A stretch of DNA of 64,000 nucleotides from Oceanirhabdus sp. W0125-5 (GTDB lineage: Bacteria; Bacillota; Clostridia; Clostridiales; Clostridiaceae), in NCBI RefSeq assembly GCF_027938815.1, contig NZ_CP115913.1, forward strand, positions 3,878,001 to 3,942,000. Reading direction: 5' to 3'. Shown piece by piece: positions 63,047 to 64,000 of this stretch. The position numbers were made by a program, and so were the translations under genes. The first letter of the stretch is position 1, and each line of letters starts with the position of its first letter. The notes below the pieces were generated by a model. That model had not been told where the DNA came from, made no database searches, and worked only from the letters and a program-made list of their open reading frames with translations.

Positions 63047-64000
63047 TTATTTTTCTATACTTACTGCCTCAAAGTGCTTTAATTCATCAAAGTTACTTGG
63101 GACTTTTATTTCACCTTTAGATATTGCTTCTTTATATAGTTCAACAAGATCAATCACTTCACTTGGAGTATTATTTGATGTAGATTTTGCTATTTCAAGA
63201 GCATTTTCTTTTAATCCCATTTGAACAACTTTTCCACCTTCAAAGTTTCCATTAGCTACTTCCTTAACAGTTTCATAAGTTCCTACATCAACACGTTTTA
63301 CCATACTTGATAAGATAACTTCTTCGTATTCTGGCATTGTCTCTGCTTGGTCCATATCTACCCCTATACACCATACAGCTTTTCCATTATTTCTAAACTC
63401 TTGTGCTGCTGAAAACATACCAATTCCCGCTCCACCAGCTGCATGATACACAACATCACAACCTTCATCATATAGTGATTTAGCAACTTCATAACCTTTG
63501 TTAACATCTACAAAACTCTCTGCATATTTAACTGTTCTTCTATTTATTAGATATTTTCCAGCCTCAGGATTGACACTCATAACTCCTGCTGCAAATCCAA
63601 CTTCAAATCTGTTAGTAAGTTCTATATCTCTTCCACCTAAGAATCCTACTCTATTAGATTTAGTCATTTTCCCTGCAATTACACCCATTAAAAATGAACC
63701 TTCATGTTCTTTAAAAACTATTGACTTTACGTTATCTAATTCTACAACATTATCTACTATTGCAAAGTTTATATTCTCATAATTTTCTGCAACACTCTTA
63801 ACAGCATCTACCATTTGAAATCCTGTAGCAAAAATTATATCTGCTTCTTCATCTATTAAAGCTTCCATATTTTCAGCATAATCTTCTTTTCTCTGTGATT
63901 CTATAACAACATACTCAACATCAAATTCTTCCTTAGCTTTATTAATTCCTTTATCTGCACTTTGATTGAAGGATTTGTCGTTAACTCCACCTTCTGTAGT
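63047..64000 (-). CDS. BMP-family nucleoside-binding lipoprotein (partial, 5' end beyond window)
   Basis: The visible 317 residues are most of a substrate-binding protein of the basic membrane protein (PnrA/BmpA) family, the receptor of a nucleoside ABC importer. The frame is open to the window edge. The first residues read GGVNDKSFNQSADKGINKA, the hallmark after the signal peptide. Later come ADIIFATGFQMVDAV, GFLGGRDIELTNRFEVGFAAG and YHAAGGAGIGMFSAAQE, which line the ligand site in PnrA. A signal peptide with lipobox should lie just beyond position 64000. The importer's ATPase and permeases are not in view. Its terminator is at 62972-63012. Confidence 0.92.
   Translation of the reverse strand, partial: TTEGGVNDKSFNQSADKGINKAKEEFDVEYVVIESQRKEDYAENMEALIDEEADIIFATGFQMVDAVKSVAENYENINFAIVDNVVELDNVKSIVFKEHEGSFLMGVIAGKMTKSNRVGFLGGRDIELTNRFEVGFAAGVMSVNPEAGKYLINRRTVKYAESFVDVNKGYEVAKSLYDEGCDVVYHAAGGAGIGMFSAAQEFRNNGKAVWCIGVDMDQAETMPEYEEVILSSMVKRVDVGTYETVKEVANGNFEGGKVVQMGLKENALEIAKSTSNNTPSEVIDLVELYKEAISKGEIKVPSNFDELKHFEAVSIEK

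Overview
The window is low-GC, gene-dense DNA from a spore-forming anaerobe of the Clostridium type. The evidence is strongly A+T-rich intergenic DNA, GGAGG-type ribosome sites, a tlp-type small acid-soluble spore protein, a gerA/gerB/gerC germinant-receptor operon plus a further gerB, a NuoE/NuoF flavin-iron-sulfur module with ferredoxin-type partners, and a CIRCE heat-shock operator. I see no rRNA, tRNA, CRISPR array, transposase or prophage genes. The species cannot be named from sequence alone.

Layout. Positions 1-3714: end of a MacB-type efflux operon (ATPase and lipoprotein adaptor), a frameshifted phosphotransferase pseudogene, and an AraC/GyrI-type regulator. Positions 3826-8142: an operon of NuoE-like and NuoF-like subunits followed by two proteins that share a four-cysteine MetV-like domain, the second of them fused to a NuoG-like iron-sulfur module. 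No hydrogenase or other catalytic subunit is present. A 55-bp gapless repeat lies upstream of both this operon and the AraC gene. Positions 8259-17324: tlp, tldD/tldE, a Cache histidine kinase, a DUF1846 protein, a small protein that looks like two ribbon-helix-helix units, and an RlmD-type rRNA methyltransferase. Positions 17338-26228: htpG under a CIRCE element, a chemoreceptor, a PhzF protein, a ferredoxin plus NapH-like membrane protein pair, and three consecutive GNAT genes.

Positions 26339-35180: a TetR-controlled ABC-2 exporter operon with two clear operators around its promoter, then a CPBP protease translationally linked to a heterodimeric ABC exporter whose motif changes indicate one degenerate ATP site. 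Positions 35194-40892: the germinant-receptor operon, a YkuK-like protein and a divergent orphan gerB. Positions 40917-47156: a glycoside-use locus (ROK kinase, GH3 glycosidase, GPH-family permease, divergent AraC regulator). Positions 47177-50677: an M20 amidohydrolase with three membrane proteins and two palindromes upstream of the operon.

Positions 50854-53991: a GNAT, a small protein with a Cys-rich tail, another small unknown protein, a degenerate HD-GYP protein and a pair of near-identical hairpins. Positions 54217-57201: a second TetR/ABC-2 system paralogous to the first. Positions 57212-60006: a BlaR1/BlaI-type pair with two TACA-NN-TGTA operators but no beta-lactamase. Positions 60083-64000: MTA/SAH nucleosidase, cysteine synthase, a YhhN lysoplasmalogenase-family protein and a truncated BMP-family nucleoside-binding lipoprotein.

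The best candidate for an undescribed system is the NuoE/NuoF/MetV-like operon at 4033-7996. The M20/DUF3100-type locus and the CPBP-linked exporter come next. Many start codons were moved inward from the longest reading frame because a Shine-Dalgarno site sits at proper spacing only before the internal codon.
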